Origin: Nitratidesulfovibrio sp.
Lineage (GTDB): Bacteria > Desulfobacterota > Desulfovibrionia > Desulfovibrionales > Desulfovibrionaceae
Length of the DNA stretch: 64,000 nt
Direction: 5' to 3'
NCBI RefSeq assembly: GCF_040373385.1
Contig: NZ_JBDXXH010000007.1
Coordinates: 1-64,000, forward strand
Part shown: piece after piece, positions 18,501 through 25,561 of the stretch
How the letters are laid out: every line of letters begins with the position of its first letter
How positions within the stretch are numbered: the first letter of the stretch is position 1
Notes under the pieces: model-generated
Databases searched by the model: none
What the model was told of the DNA's origin: nothing
Seen by the model: the letters and a program-made list of their open reading frames with translations, nothing else
Translations under genes and position numbers: made by a program

Positions 18501-18599
18501 GGGGGCGGGCACGTCGGAAGCGGCAGGCGCGGACGAAGGGGTTTCGTCGGTGTCGGCAGCCGAGTGCGCGTCGCCCTCAAGGCGTGGATCGTGGGTCAT
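15498..18599 (-). CDS. DEAD-box RNA helicase with long low-complexity tail
   Basis: A 1033-residue protein. Residues 1-125 are acidic, Ala/Pro-rich and probably disordered. The helicase core follows: Q motif region TNLMPVQTRALPYI, Walker A SRTGSGKTGAF (about 165-175), PTRELALQVEYE, VGTPGRVLDHLL, DEAD motif VFDEADRMLS, SAT motif LFSATYPPHVLNL, ARGIDIPDLSHVILY and YIHRAGRTGRAG. From about residue 565 a run of RRDE/RDERR repeats is followed by alternating Ala/Lys-rich and acidic blocks, ending in a poly-Arg/Lys patch (KRRRRRRRKKPAG). Such tails bind RNA or RNase E-like partners. I start at ATG 18599 (MTHDPRLEGD) with AAGGAA upstream. An in-frame extension to 19037 crosses tandem repeats and is unlikely. 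Confidence 0.88.
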   Translation of the reverse strand: MTHDPRLEGDAHSAADTDETPSSAPAASDVPAPAVADVPASSDASGNTAAEIPGTPDTPGTPAPVAASDAPAEGTPAEISVPEPADSADPAALAALADDEDPALRLAAEITRIDEPEDALPPVALSDLPPMMQEAAARAGWTNLMPVQTRALPYIFAKRDLMVQSRTGSGKTGAFLLPLLERLSPDEPAVQALILVPTRELALQVEYEARMLFEGTGLNVAAVYGGVGYGKQMDALREGAHLVVGTPGRVLDHLLRRTMNLDRIRALVFDEADRMLSIGFYPDMKEIQRYMPKRRISAYLFSATYPPHVLNLAGEFLSEPRMLSLSHQQVHVAQTQHLYCETKPMDKDRALVRIIESENPTAAIIFCNTKANVHYVTAVLQGFGYNADELSADLTQAKREQVLGNLRKGGVRFLVATDVAARGIDIPDLSHVILYEPPEDRESYIHRAGRTGRAGSAGTVISLVDIIQKLELQRIAKHYKIDIQHRPTPDDESVARIAGDRLTALLEARLRARTGLERERQLRYAPLARALAGDDEQLALLAMLLDQYYQESLHAAPPMPATAPAPRQDRRRDERRDERRDERRDERRDERRDERRDERRDERRDARSEERAGRDGRDGRDGHRRDRDRRDERRDERRDERTPAMPGNAVAGTPVAEADAPPRAENPEQRAEPREDGQPPREGRRRSRRGRGRKRRRDAEARSAQEDGQATDAPLDMIDTPYDAQYDATDDATDDGMNDGMDGADGAWDDGMTAAPEAPNAPATPKPRRETRPAKAAAPAKPQEPAASEAKAAPADKPAKARATRPARGKAAKAAAEVTDAGAPDAASVDASVDAVSDGTDEAKPARGARRGRGKAEAATPEKGKAAPAGKARAKAPEKDDDDDDDMPLLLEDYLSEDDDRLDDARGSSLTVGSVFGQRLPTGAKAQPAQPSQSSRIGGKAAAKPKAAPKAASAPIQPVLKEALEADDEFDDAFDDQPGGHDPNDAATGNAATPAKRRRRRRRKKPAGAATEGTGDTNGADAGAARHAEADAE
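16680..16895 (-). repeat. In-frame RRDE-coding tandem repeat in helicase
   Basis: A 12-bp-period repeat (unit close to CGTTCGTCACGG on the plus strand), interrupted once near 16740-16790 by GRDGRDGRDG-coding copies. It encodes about nine consecutive RRDE units and then a second shorter block. Confidence 0.9.
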
Positions 18600-18770
18600 G
18601 CAGGTTCCTTGTTGGACCGGCTGGGCCGGTGCGGTGTGGCACCGTTCCGGCGAGGGAACGGAATGCCTGTCGTACACGATAGCAAAGGGTGTGCCTGTTG
18701 TGCAAGAACGTGAGACGTGGTCGCCCGGGCAGAACCGGAGCGGCATGGTCCGGACGCGCTGCATTGCGGC

Positions 18771-18820
18771 CAGTTGGGGCCAGTTGGGGCCAGTTGGGGC
18801 CAGTTGCGGCCAGTTGGGGT
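18771..18820. repeat. Five tandem copies of 10-bp CAGTTGGGGC
   Basis: Five head-to-tail decamers, three identical and two with single changes, in the 350-bp gap upstream of the helicase start (18599) and downstream of cbiC. No other clear signal in the gap. Confidence 0.95.
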
Positions 18821-18948
18821 AATCGAGGGCAACCGGGCAAACCGAGCCGACTGGGCCACGTGGGCCGACTGGAGCGGATGCCCCACGGGTTGGCGGGCTT
18901 TTGACCGTATGGCACGGCCACGGCGCGGTACCGCACGCCCCGTGATGA

Positions 18949-19722
18949 TCACCCCCGGTCGCGCAGGGCCATTTCCGCCAGGGCGTTGACGGTGGCGGCG
19001 GCCAGGGGCGAGCCGCCCTTGCGTCCCCGCAGGGCAAGGCAGGGCAGTCCGTGCGGGCCGTACTGGGTCAGCGCGGCGGCACGCTCCAGAAACAGTGCCT
19101 TGGATTCCGCCGCGTTGACGAAGCCCACCGGCATGGCCACCACCAGCGCCGGGGGCGGGCCGCCCGCCGCCAGGTGGTCCAGCAGGGCCAGCAGCGCGGT
19201 GGGGGCGTTGCCCACGGCCACGATGGCCCCGCCCAGCCGGTCGCCCGCCAGTTCCATGGCCGCGCGGGCGCGGGTGGTTCCGCGTTCCTGCGCGCGTTCC
19301 GCCGTGCCGGGCAAGGCATGCAGGCAGGCCACGGCGCAGCCCAGCGGATCAAGGCGGCGCAGGGGCATGCCCGCGCGGGCCATTTCCGTGTCGGTATAGA
19401 TGGCGCAGCCACGGGCAAGGGCGGCCACCCCGGCCTTTATGGCCGCGTCCGGCAGGTGCAGGTGGGGCAGGATGTCGAAATCGGCGCAGGTGTGCACCAG
19501 CCTTCGCGCCACTTCCCAGGCCCGGCCCGTGAAGGGCTTCGGCTCGCCTGCTTCCTCGTCGATGATGGCGAAGGAGCGGGCCTCGATGGCGTCGGGGGTG
19601 AAGGCGGGTTGCAGGCGCGGGTCCGCGTCGACGGAGCCGGGCGTGCGCGTTCCGCTGCTTGCGGGGGCGCTGGGGGTGCCAGTGGCTCCCTCGGGGTGCC
19701 GGGGATCGGGGGTCAGGGGCAT
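18949..19722 (-). CDS. cbiC: Precorrin-8X / cobalt-precorrin-8 methylmutase
   Basis: A 257-residue CobH/CbiC enzyme that moves the C-11 methyl group to C-12 to give (hydrogeno)cobyrinate in corrin synthesis. Diagnostic segments are IEARSFAIIDEEAG, VARRLVHTCADFDI (catalytic His), GCAIYTDTEMARAG, APTALLALLDHL, and the closing VVAMPVGFVNAAESK with RGRKGGSPLAAATVNAL. The first 40 residues are a variable Pro/Ser/Gly-rich extension. ATG 19722 overlaps the end of cbiA/cobB by 10 bp, indicating one operon with the 85-residue gene and cbiA/cobB. I see no cobalamin riboswitch upstream of the operon. Confidence 0.93.
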   Translation of the reverse strand: MPLTPDPRHPEGATGTPSAPASSGTRTPGSVDADPRLQPAFTPDAIEARSFAIIDEEAGEPKPFTGRAWEVARRLVHTCADFDILPHLHLPDAAIKAGVAALARGCAIYTDTEMARAGMPLRRLDPLGCAVACLHALPGTAERAQERGTTRARAAMELAGDRLGGAIVAVGNAPTALLALLDHLAAGGPPPALVVAMPVGFVNAAESKALFLERAAALTQYGPHGLPCLALRGRKGGSPLAAATVNALAEMALRDRG

Positions 19723-21443
19723 GCGATGTCTCCGGGGGCGGCGCAGGCGGCCACGAAGGCGCGTGCCGCATCGGGGTTGGAGCCGAAATGCAGGTGCACG
19801 TACGAACCGGACACCGAACCCGCGCGCAGTCCTTCCGGCCCCAGGGGGGCACCGTTGCGGTCGCGCAGGGTCCATGTCGGTGCCGTTGGGGGCGGTGGGC
19901 CGTATTGGCAGGATTGGGTGGTTTGGCCCGATTGGCAGGATTCGCGGGATTGGCGAGACAGGGCAGACCGGGCGGATTGGTCGGCGGGTGCGCCATCCGC
20001 TGCCGTGGGCTCCAGGTGCGAATAATGGAATTCGTGGCCGCGCAGCATCGTGCCCGCCGGGCCGAAGGGGGAGGCGTGCAGGGTTTCCGCCTCGCGGTAG
20101 CCCAGGGCGCGCAGCCGTGCATCCATGCGGCAGTCGGCGGGAAGGCAGCCGGTCATGGCGTGGCGGGTGCCGTGTGCATCGGTGATGGAACGCATCAGGT
20201 ACATGAAGCCGCCGCACTCCCCATGCACCGGGCGCCCCCGCGCGGCCAGGGCGCGCACGGCGGCCAGCATGGGCGCGTTGGCGGCCAGGCGCGCGGCGTG
20301 CAGTTCCGGATAGCCGCCGGGCAGCAGCAGCCCGCCGATGCCGGGCGGCAGCGCCGCGTCATCCAGGGGGGAAAAGAACACCGGCTCGGCCCCGGCCATC
20401 TCCAGCAGGAACAGGTTTTCTGGGTACAGGAACGAAAACGCCGCGTCGCGGGCGATGCCGATGCGCACCCGGCGCGCCGGGCTTTCGATCAGGGGCGTGG
20501 CGGCGGGGAACGGGGGCGTGACCAGTTGTTCCGGTGCACCGCCGTCGTTGGGGGGCGTGTCCGGGCACTGCGGGGGCGCCATGGCCGCGCAACGGGCCAG
20601 CAGGCCGTCCAGGCTTTGCCCTGCCTCGGCCAGCCCGGCCTCGAACCAGTCGGCCAGCCGGGTGGAAAGCTCTGCCCAATCATGCTCGTGTGCCTGCGCC
20701 AGGCCCAGATGGCGCGCGGGCAGGCCAAGGGCCGCGTCGCGGGTCAGCAGGCCCAGCAGGGGGACGTCCGGGCAGTGGGCGGCCAGCGCCCCGCGCAGCA
20801 GCTCGCGATGGCCGGGACCGCCCACCCGGTTGCAGACCACCCCGGCAAAGCGCAGGGCCGGGTCGAACCGGGTGTAGCCCGCCACCAGCGCCGCCACCGA
20901 GCGCGACATGCCGCGCACGTCGGCCACCAGCAGCACGGGGGCGTCCAGCAGGGCGGCCACTTCCGCCGTGGAGCCCTGCCCTCCTTGGGCAGATGCGCCG
21001 TCGTACAGGCCCATGACGCCTTCGACGACGGCGATGTCCGGCGGGCCATTCGGCGCATCTGCCAGCCGGGTTTTCGCGGTCCTGCCAGTCCCGCCTGTCC
21101 TGCCAGTCCTGCCAGTCCCGCCTGTCCTGCCAGTCCCGTGGGTTTCACTGGCCGCACGGCACCAGCCGGCCCGGATGGCCCGAACGAACGAACGGCGCAC
21201 CCCTTGCGGGCCGCACATCCAGCCGTCCAGGTTCCAGCCGGGATGGCCGGTAACAGCGGCATGCAGGCCGGGGTCGATGTAGTCCGGCCCGGCCTTCAGG
21301 GGCTGCACGCGCAGGCCGCGCCGGGTCAGCGCGGCCATCAGGGCCAGCGTGACCGTGGTCTTGCCGCAGCCGCTGTGGGTGCCCGCGACGATCACCGTGG
21401 GCGGAGGCATGGGCGCCGCGTCGTGCGCCGCCGGGAGGGTCAT
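19713..21443 (-). CDS. cbiA: Cobyrinic acid a,c-diamide synthase with repeat insertions
   Basis: A 576-residue ATP-dependent amidotransferase that amidates the a and c side chains of (hydrogeno)cobyrinate. The N-terminal DTBS-like domain has P-loop VIVAGTHSGCGKTTVTLALM, KAGPDYIDPGLHAAV and VEGVMGLYDG. The C-terminal GATase_3 domain has LLPGGYPELHAARLA and the nucleophile Cys in VHGECGGFMYLM, closing with GSYVHLHFGSNPDAA. It is about 100 residues longer than usual because of two low-complexity insertions. One (near residues 100-120) is a TGR/TGG tripeptide run; the other (near 480-510) is a Ser/Gln-rich run just before the final strand. Both are coded by tandem repeats. Start overlaps the upstream gene's stop (ATGA). 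Confidence 0.92.
   Translation of the reverse strand: MTLPAAHDAAPMPPPTVIVAGTHSGCGKTTVTLALMAALTRRGLRVQPLKAGPDYIDPGLHAAVTGHPGWNLDGWMCGPQGVRRSFVRAIRAGWCRAASETHGTGRTGGTGRTGRTGGTGRTAKTRLADAPNGPPDIAVVEGVMGLYDGASAQGGQGSTAEVAALLDAPVLLVADVRGMSRSVAALVAGYTRFDPALRFAGVVCNRVGGPGHRELLRGALAAHCPDVPLLGLLTRDAALGLPARHLGLAQAHEHDWAELSTRLADWFEAGLAEAGQSLDGLLARCAAMAPPQCPDTPPNDGGAPEQLVTPPFPAATPLIESPARRVRIGIARDAAFSFLYPENLFLLEMAGAEPVFFSPLDDAALPPGIGGLLLPGGYPELHAARLAANAPMLAAVRALAARGRPVHGECGGFMYLMRSITDAHGTRHAMTGCLPADCRMDARLRALGYREAETLHASPFGPAGTMLRGHEFHYSHLEPTAADGAPADQSARSALSRQSRESCQSGQTTQSCQYGPPPPTAPTWTLRDRNGAPLGPEGLRAGSVSGSYVHLHFGSNPDAARAFVAACAAPGDIACP
21081..21139 (-). repeat. In-frame 9-bp tandem repeat inside cbiA
   Basis: Alternating CCTGCCAGT and CCCGCCTGT-type nonamers coding a TGR/TGG run in the amidotransferase N-terminal domain, inside the position where the family normally has a short loop after the substrate-binding segment. 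Confidence 0.85.
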
Positions 21444-21697
21444 GCGATGTGGGCCTCGCCGGGCAGGCGGGGGGCGAACTTGGCGGTGATGATGGCCGCG
21501 TCCTCTTCCCGCGCCGAAACCTGCAACTCCGGCGCGCCGCCGTGGCAGCGGAAGGCACCGTCCACCATGTCCACGTACCCGGCGGACAGCACGCGCGTGT
21601 AGGGCAACTGTTCGCGCATGTCCGCGTGGTCCACCCGGTGGGGAAAGATGAACGGCACGGGGTGGCCGGAAAAGTCTTCAAAAAGGATGTACTTCAT
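21440..21697 (-). CDS. Small conserved protein, first gene of cobalamin operon
   Basis: An 85-residue soluble protein starting MKYILFEDFSGHPVPFIFP. It contains VDHADMREQLPYTRVLSAGYV, a HGG segment with one Cys (FRCHGGAPELQV), and ends KFAPRLPGEAHIA. I do not recognise a named family. The stop overlaps the cbiA start as ATGA, so it is translated together with the amidotransferase. GGGAG lies about 8 nt before the start. Position suggests a role linked to corrin synthesis, but this is inference; it may simply share a promoter. The 426-bp gap between it and mucR is divergent. Confidence 0.72.
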   Translation of the reverse strand: MKYILFEDFSGHPVPFIFPHRVDHADMREQLPYTRVLSAGYVDMVDGAFRCHGGAPELQVSAREEDAAIITAKFAPRLPGEAHIA

Positions 21698-22041
21698 GCG
21701 GGACTCCCGATGGGTTTGCCGCATGGTACGGGCTTTGGCGGCGAAGGTCCACAGGATGACAGGGCGCACGGCACCATGGCGACGCCGCTGCCGGAGTGGC
21801 GGACAACAGTGGGCGTCGGCGTGCAGGCCGCGCCGCCGCAACAGCCATGCCGCACGCCATGCGGCACGCGCAATGACCGCATGGTTCACCACGGGCGGTT
21901 CGTGCAGGCAATTGCACATGCCCTGATGTCGTGCCCGCTACTGCGTCAGTGAGTGCTCTGCATCGTCTGTATTGTGTGTGCATTGCGGACGTATCTTGAT
22001 GTGCGACCTGCTGCGCCGCATGTGGACGCAACCGATTGTGG

Positions 22042-22085
22042 TTGACCCCGAAGGAAGGATTGTCGTAGGTTCGAAACGAGTTTCG
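22042..22085 (+). promoter_or_regulatory. mucR promoter with palindromic operator
   Basis: A -35-like TTGACC (22042-22047), 18-bp spacer and TAGGTT (22066-22071), followed at once by the perfect inverted repeat CGAAAC-GA-GTTTCG (22072-22085) over the expected transcription start. This placement suggests repression, perhaps by MucR itself, 39 bp before the mucR ATG. Confidence 0.5.
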
Positions 22086-22123
22086 TGCACGCCATATCTT
22101 CATCAAACAGCAAAGGAGCGGCA

Positions 22124-22516
22124 ATGTCGGAGAGTTATCTGAAGGAGGCTCTGGACATCGTGAAGGCGCAGGCCAGTGTCCGGACCATGACCGAAGAAGA
22201 GATCACCACCATGGTTCGGCGCCTTGCGGAGGGCATCCGGACCCTGAGCGAAGGTGGTGCGCTGCCCGAAAGCGGCGAGGGCGCTGCGATGGATCCCAAG
22301 AAGGCCATCAAGGAAAAGTCCATCACCTGCTGCGAGTGTGGCAAGTCGTTCAAGATCCTGACCAAGAAGCACCTGGGCACTCATGGCCTCACGCCCGAGA
22401 CGTACCGCGAGAAGTGCGGCTACAAGAAGGGCACCCCCTTGGTCTGCAAGTCGTTGCAGCGTGAACGTCGCAAGAAGATGCGCGACATGAAGCTGTGGGA
22501 GCGTCGCGGGGCATAG
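22124..22516 (+). CDS. MucR/Ros-family zinc-finger transcriptional regulator
   Basis: A 130-residue regulator. An acidic helical N-terminus (YLKEALDIVKAQASVRTMTEEE) is followed by the Ros/MucR zinc finger at about residues 65-95: TCCECGKSFKILTKKHLGTHG with the Cys2-His2-like ligands, then LTPETYREKCGYKKGTP and a basic tail (RERRKKMRDMKLWERR). Family members bind AT-rich DNA and, in other proteobacteria, control exopolysaccharide, motility or virulence genes. ATG 22124 has AGGAG 6 nt upstream; an earlier in-frame start at 22085 has no such site. It is followed by a good terminator. Confidence 0.9.
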   Translation: MSESYLKEALDIVKAQASVRTMTEEEITTMVRRLAEGIRTLSEGGALPESGEGAAMDPKKAIKEKSITCCECGKSFKILTKKHLGTHGLTPETYREKCGYKKGTPLVCKSLQRERRKKMRDMKLWERRGA

Positions 22517-22542
22517 CTTCGCGAACCTGCCGACAGGGACGG

Positions 22543-22571
22543 CGCGGGCGATTTGCGGCGCCCGCGTTTTT
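22543..22571 (+). terminator. Terminator of mucR
   Basis: CGCGGGC and GCCCGCG arms around a 10-nt loop, followed by TTTTT, 27 bp after the stop. Confidence 0.8.
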
Positions 22572-22674
22572 CAGGGCAGGCCCCCGGGTTCATCCATTCT
22601 TTTCCCTCCTGCCGGGCATGGGCGGCATTCCGGCGAGTGATGCGGATCGTCACCGGAAAATCGCACTGTCAGGC

Positions 22675-22703
22675 TAAAGTACCGCCCGGCGTTCTGCCGA
22701 TAA
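22675..22703 (+). promoter_or_regulatory. Candidate flagellar sigma (FliA-type) promoter
   Basis: TAAA (22675) and an exact GCCGATAA (22696-22703), 17 bp apart instead of the usual 15, upstream of the chemoreceptor gene. A second candidate, TTGACA (22760-22765) with TACGCC 17 bp later, could be a housekeeping promoter for the same gene. Confidence 0.35.
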
Positions 22704-22847
22704 GCACCCATGAAGAAAGACCCTTGCAGGGAGCCCGCGGGAATTCCTGCCTCTGCTTGTTGACAGTGATTCCTGATAGCGCTACGCCCGCGTATGGCGC
22801 GTCGTGAACACTGCGGCGCGCATTGTTCGTTATCCCTGGGAGGGGCC

Positions 22848-24659
22848 ATGTTTCGCGATCTCAGCCTGAAATGGAAAATTCTCATCGTGGCGCTTGCCGG
22901 GCCGGTCGTCGTGGCCGCCATCATGGCCTGGCAGCGCGTGGACGACATTCGTACCGGGGCTGAAGAGGCGATCCTCCAGAAAAGCCGGGCCGTGGTGCTC
23001 ATGGCCGAGGCCACCCGCAACGAGATGGGCCGCAAGCTCGAAATCGGGCTGATGCGCCCGCTGGACGAGCTGCCCAAGGACAAGATCATGGACGCGGTGC
23101 CCGTGGTCACCGCCATGCGCATGGCCGCCCAGAACGCCGCGCAGGTGGGCTACGAATTCCGTGCGCCCAAGGTGCAGCCGCGCAACCCCGCCAACACGCC
23201 CACTCCGCTGGAGCTTTCGGCCATGCAGGAGATGGAGCGCGGCAACCTGGCGGAAAAGGTCATCCGCACGCCGGACAAGATCTACTATTTCCGCCCCATC
23301 AAGCTGACCAGCGACTGCCTGTTCTGCCACGGCGACCCGGCCGGAACCCCGGACGTGGTAGGCGGCACCAAGGAAGGCTGGAGGGCGGGCGAGACCCACG
23401 GCGCCTTCGTGGTCATCAGTTCGCTGGAAAAGGCGCACGAGCAGGTCATGCAGGCGCGCATTGCCGTGGCCGGGTGGACCGTGCTGGTGCTGGCGCTGCT
23501 GTTCGCGGTGATCTGGGTGATCCTGAACCGGGGCATCATCGGGCCGCTGCTGCGCATTCGCCAGTTTGCCGGGCAGGTGGCCGGTGGGGCGCTGGATGCC
23601 CGCGCCGAGGGCGAGTACGCCGCCGAACTGGGCGAGGTGAAGGGCGCCATAGAAACCATGGTGGGCAACCTGAAGCAGAAGATGCACGAGGCTGACCAGC
23701 GCCGGGCCGACGCCGACGCCCACGCCTCCCGCGCGGAAAAGGCCCTGGCCGAGGCCCGCGAGCAGGAAGCCAGGGTCAACGACCTGCTGCAACGCATGAC
23801 CTCGGTGGCCGGAGAGGCCTCTACCATTGCCCAGCAGGTGTCGCTGGCGGCGGAAGCCCTGTCCGCCCAGGTGGAACAGGTTTCCGCCGGGGCCGAGCAG
23901 CAGTCTGCCCGCGCGGGCGAGACGGCCACGGCCATGGAAGAAATGAACGCCACCGTGCTTGAGGTGGCGCGCAGTTCCGGCAGTTCCGCCCAGAGTGCCG
24001 ACGAGGCCAGGTCCAAGGCCCAGGAGGGCGAGCGGGTGGTCAGCGGCGCGGTGCAGGCCATCAGCCAGGTGCACGAGCAGGCCCAGGCCCTGCAAGGCGA
24101 AATGACCACCCTTGGCAAGCAGGCCGAGGACATTGGCCGGATCATGGACGTGATTTCCGACATCGCCGACCAGACCAACCTGCTGGCGCTGAACGCGGCC
24201 ATCGAGGCGGCGCGGGCCGGTGACGCCGGGCGCGGTTTTGCCGTGGTGGCCGACGAGGTGCGCAAGCTGGCCGAAAAGACCATGAACGCCACCAAGGAAG
24301 TGGGCCAGGCCATCCAGTCCATCCAGGCCGGGGCGCGCAACAACATCAGGGGCATGGAGACGGCGGCAGCCGCCGTGACCGAGGCCACCCGCATGGCCCG
24401 CGAATCGGGGCAGGCATTGCAGAGCATCGTGTCCCTTTCGGAAGAAAACTCCGATCAGGTGCGCTCCATCGCCACCGCCGCCGAGCAGCAGTCCGCCACC
24501 AGCGAGGAGATCAACCGCGCGGTGGATGACATCAGCCGCATCGCCTCGGAAACGGCCGAAGGCATGAATCAGGCTGCCGGGGCCGTGCTGAAGCTGGCCG
24601 GGCTGGCCAAGGCCCTGGAGAAGCAGATCGATCAGCTGACCAACGGCTCGTCCAGGTAA
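22848..24659 (+). CDS. Methyl-accepting chemotaxis protein with periplasmic c-type haem motif
   Basis: A 603-residue chemoreceptor. A signal-anchor helix (residues 9-26) is followed by a periplasmic Tll0287-like (DUF3365) domain with the haem-attachment motif CLFCH (Cys157, Cys160, His161). Then come a second helix (about 207-228), HAMP, a coiled coil, and a signalling domain with the conserved hairpin [20 protein letters not shown]. The haem suggests redox, oxygen or nitric oxide sensing, as for the DcrA chemoreceptor of Desulfovibrio. Glu/Gln pairs for methylation flank the hairpin. ATG 22848 has GGGAGGGG upstream; an earlier in-frame ATG is at 22794. No che genes are next to it. Confidence 0.92.
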   Translation: MFRDLSLKWKILIVALAGPVVVAAIMAWQRVDDIRTGAEEAILQKSRAVVLMAEATRNEMGRKLEIGLMRPLDELPKDKIMDAVPVVTAMRMAAQNAAQVGYEFRAPKVQPRNPANTPTPLELSAMQEMERGNLAEKVIRTPDKIYYFRPIKLTSDCLFCHGDPAGTPDVVGGTKEGWRAGETHGAFVVISSLEKAHEQVMQARIAVAGWTVLVLALLFAVIWVILNRGIIGPLLRIRQFAGQVAGGALDARAEGEYAAELGEVKGAIETMVGNLKQKMHEADQRRADADAHASRAEKALAEAREQEARVNDLLQRMTSVAGEASTIAQQVSLAAEALSAQVEQVSAGAEQQSARAGETATAMEEMNATVLEVARSSGSSAQSADEARSKAQEGERVVSGAVQAISQVHEQAQALQGEMTTLGKQAEDIGRIMDVISDIADQTNLLALNAAIEAARAGDAGRGFAVVADEVRKLAEKTMNATKEVGQAIQSIQAGARNNIRGMETAAAAVTEATRMARESGQALQSIVSLSEENSDQVRSIATAAEQQSATSEEINRAVDDISRIASETAEGMNQAAGAVLKLAGLAKALEKQIDQLTNGSSR

Positions 24660-24693
24660 CGCTGGCGGCTGACGTCATATCCGTAACATGACG

Positions 24694-24725
24694 ACGGCCC
24701 GCGCCCTTTTCGGGGTGCGGGCCGT
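24694..24725 (+). terminator. Terminator of chemoreceptor gene
   Basis: ACGGCCCGC and GCGGGCCGT arms with a T-rich loop, 34 bp after the stop; only a weak T tract follows. Confidence 0.55.
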
Positions 24726-24852
24726 TTGCGTTGGGCCTCCGGGTGTTGCTGTCGCAGGGCACATTTCCGGAGGTGGCGGCGGGGTGGAAAACCACCGGCC
24801 GGTGCGCACAAACCCGTGGCGGGGCCGGGCAAAACCGTGTAGGGGAGGGGCC

Positions 24853-25401
24853 ATGTCGCACGTGAAGACCATCCGCGCCATCCGCCGCTTCTGCCTGGAC
24901 TGTCAGGGCGGTGTCGCGCGCGAGGTGCGGCTGTGCCCGGATACCGGCTGCGGCCTGTACGCGTGGCGGCTGGCTGGCATCCTTACCGGCGCGGCCAATG
25001 GCGGCGGCAGGCATGACCCGACCGGGGACGGCGATGCCGACGCGCCCGATGCGGCGAGCGCGTCCGATGTCTCCATGGTGGCCGGTGCGCCGCCCGAGGG
25101 TACGGCGTCGGCGGGCAAGTCCGCCACGAACAAGCCATCTTCGGACCCGCTGCCCGGCGCGTTGCCGCTCATCGCCCAGACCCTGCCCGACGAACGCCCG
25201 GTGCGGGCCATCCGCCGCTACTGCATCGCCTGCTGCGGCGGCGAACGGGAAGAGGTACGCACCTGCGATGCCCGCGACCGTTGCGCCCTGTGGTCCTACC
25301 GCTTCGGCGTGCTTCCGGAAACCTACCGCAGGGTCAAGGCCCGCCTGACCGGCCCCCGCACCCTGGTGTTGCCGGGCCTGCCCACCGGTACCAACGGATA
25401 G
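24853..25401 (+). CDS. Protein with two duplicated CxxC modules
   Basis: A 182-residue protein made of two copies of one Cys module. Module 1 (residues 5-40) reads IRAIRRFCLDCQGG, then EVRLCPDTGCGLYAWRL. Module 2 (about 117-152) reads VRAIRRYCIACCGG, then EVRTCDARDRCALWSYRFG. Each has four or more Cys in a CxxC-x(n)-C-x(4)-C layout, expected to hold one zinc ion. A 75-residue Ala/Asp/Ser-rich linker separates them. I know similar short zinc modules from phage and bacterial hypothetical proteins but no function. ATG 24853 has AGGGGAGGGG upstream. Nucleic-acid binding is a reasonable guess only. Confidence 0.75.
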   Translation: MSHVKTIRAIRRFCLDCQGGVAREVRLCPDTGCGLYAWRLAGILTGAANGGGRHDPTGDGDADAPDAASASDVSMVAGAPPEGTASAGKSATNKPSSDPLPGALPLIAQTLPDERPVRAIRRYCIACCGGEREEVRTCDARDRCALWSYRFGVLPETYRRVKARLTGPRTLVLPGLPTGTNG

Positions 25402-25500
25402 TCCCCCGCTTCCGCCATCACGCGCATCTGTTTGCCGACGCCTTTCCGGATGCTTTCCGAAGGGTGCCGATGTCTTTTCGTGCGTTCCCCCCGCACGAGT

Positions 25501-25529
25501 GGCGCCGGGCAACTGTAATGCCCGGCGCC
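25501..25529. terminator. Convergent hairpin with perfect 11-bp arms
   Basis: GGCGCCGGGCA and TGCCCGGCGCC around a 7-nt loop, between the twin-CxxC gene and the converging hydrolase gene. Confidence 0.55.
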
Positions 25530-25561
25530 GCGTACCGTAAGCCGTCGCGCCGTGGTTTACC

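Noticed and set aside
21698..22123. Possible cobalamin riboswitch upstream of the cbiC operon
   Set aside because: I searched the divergent gap for a B12-box-like sequence and paired helices and found none.
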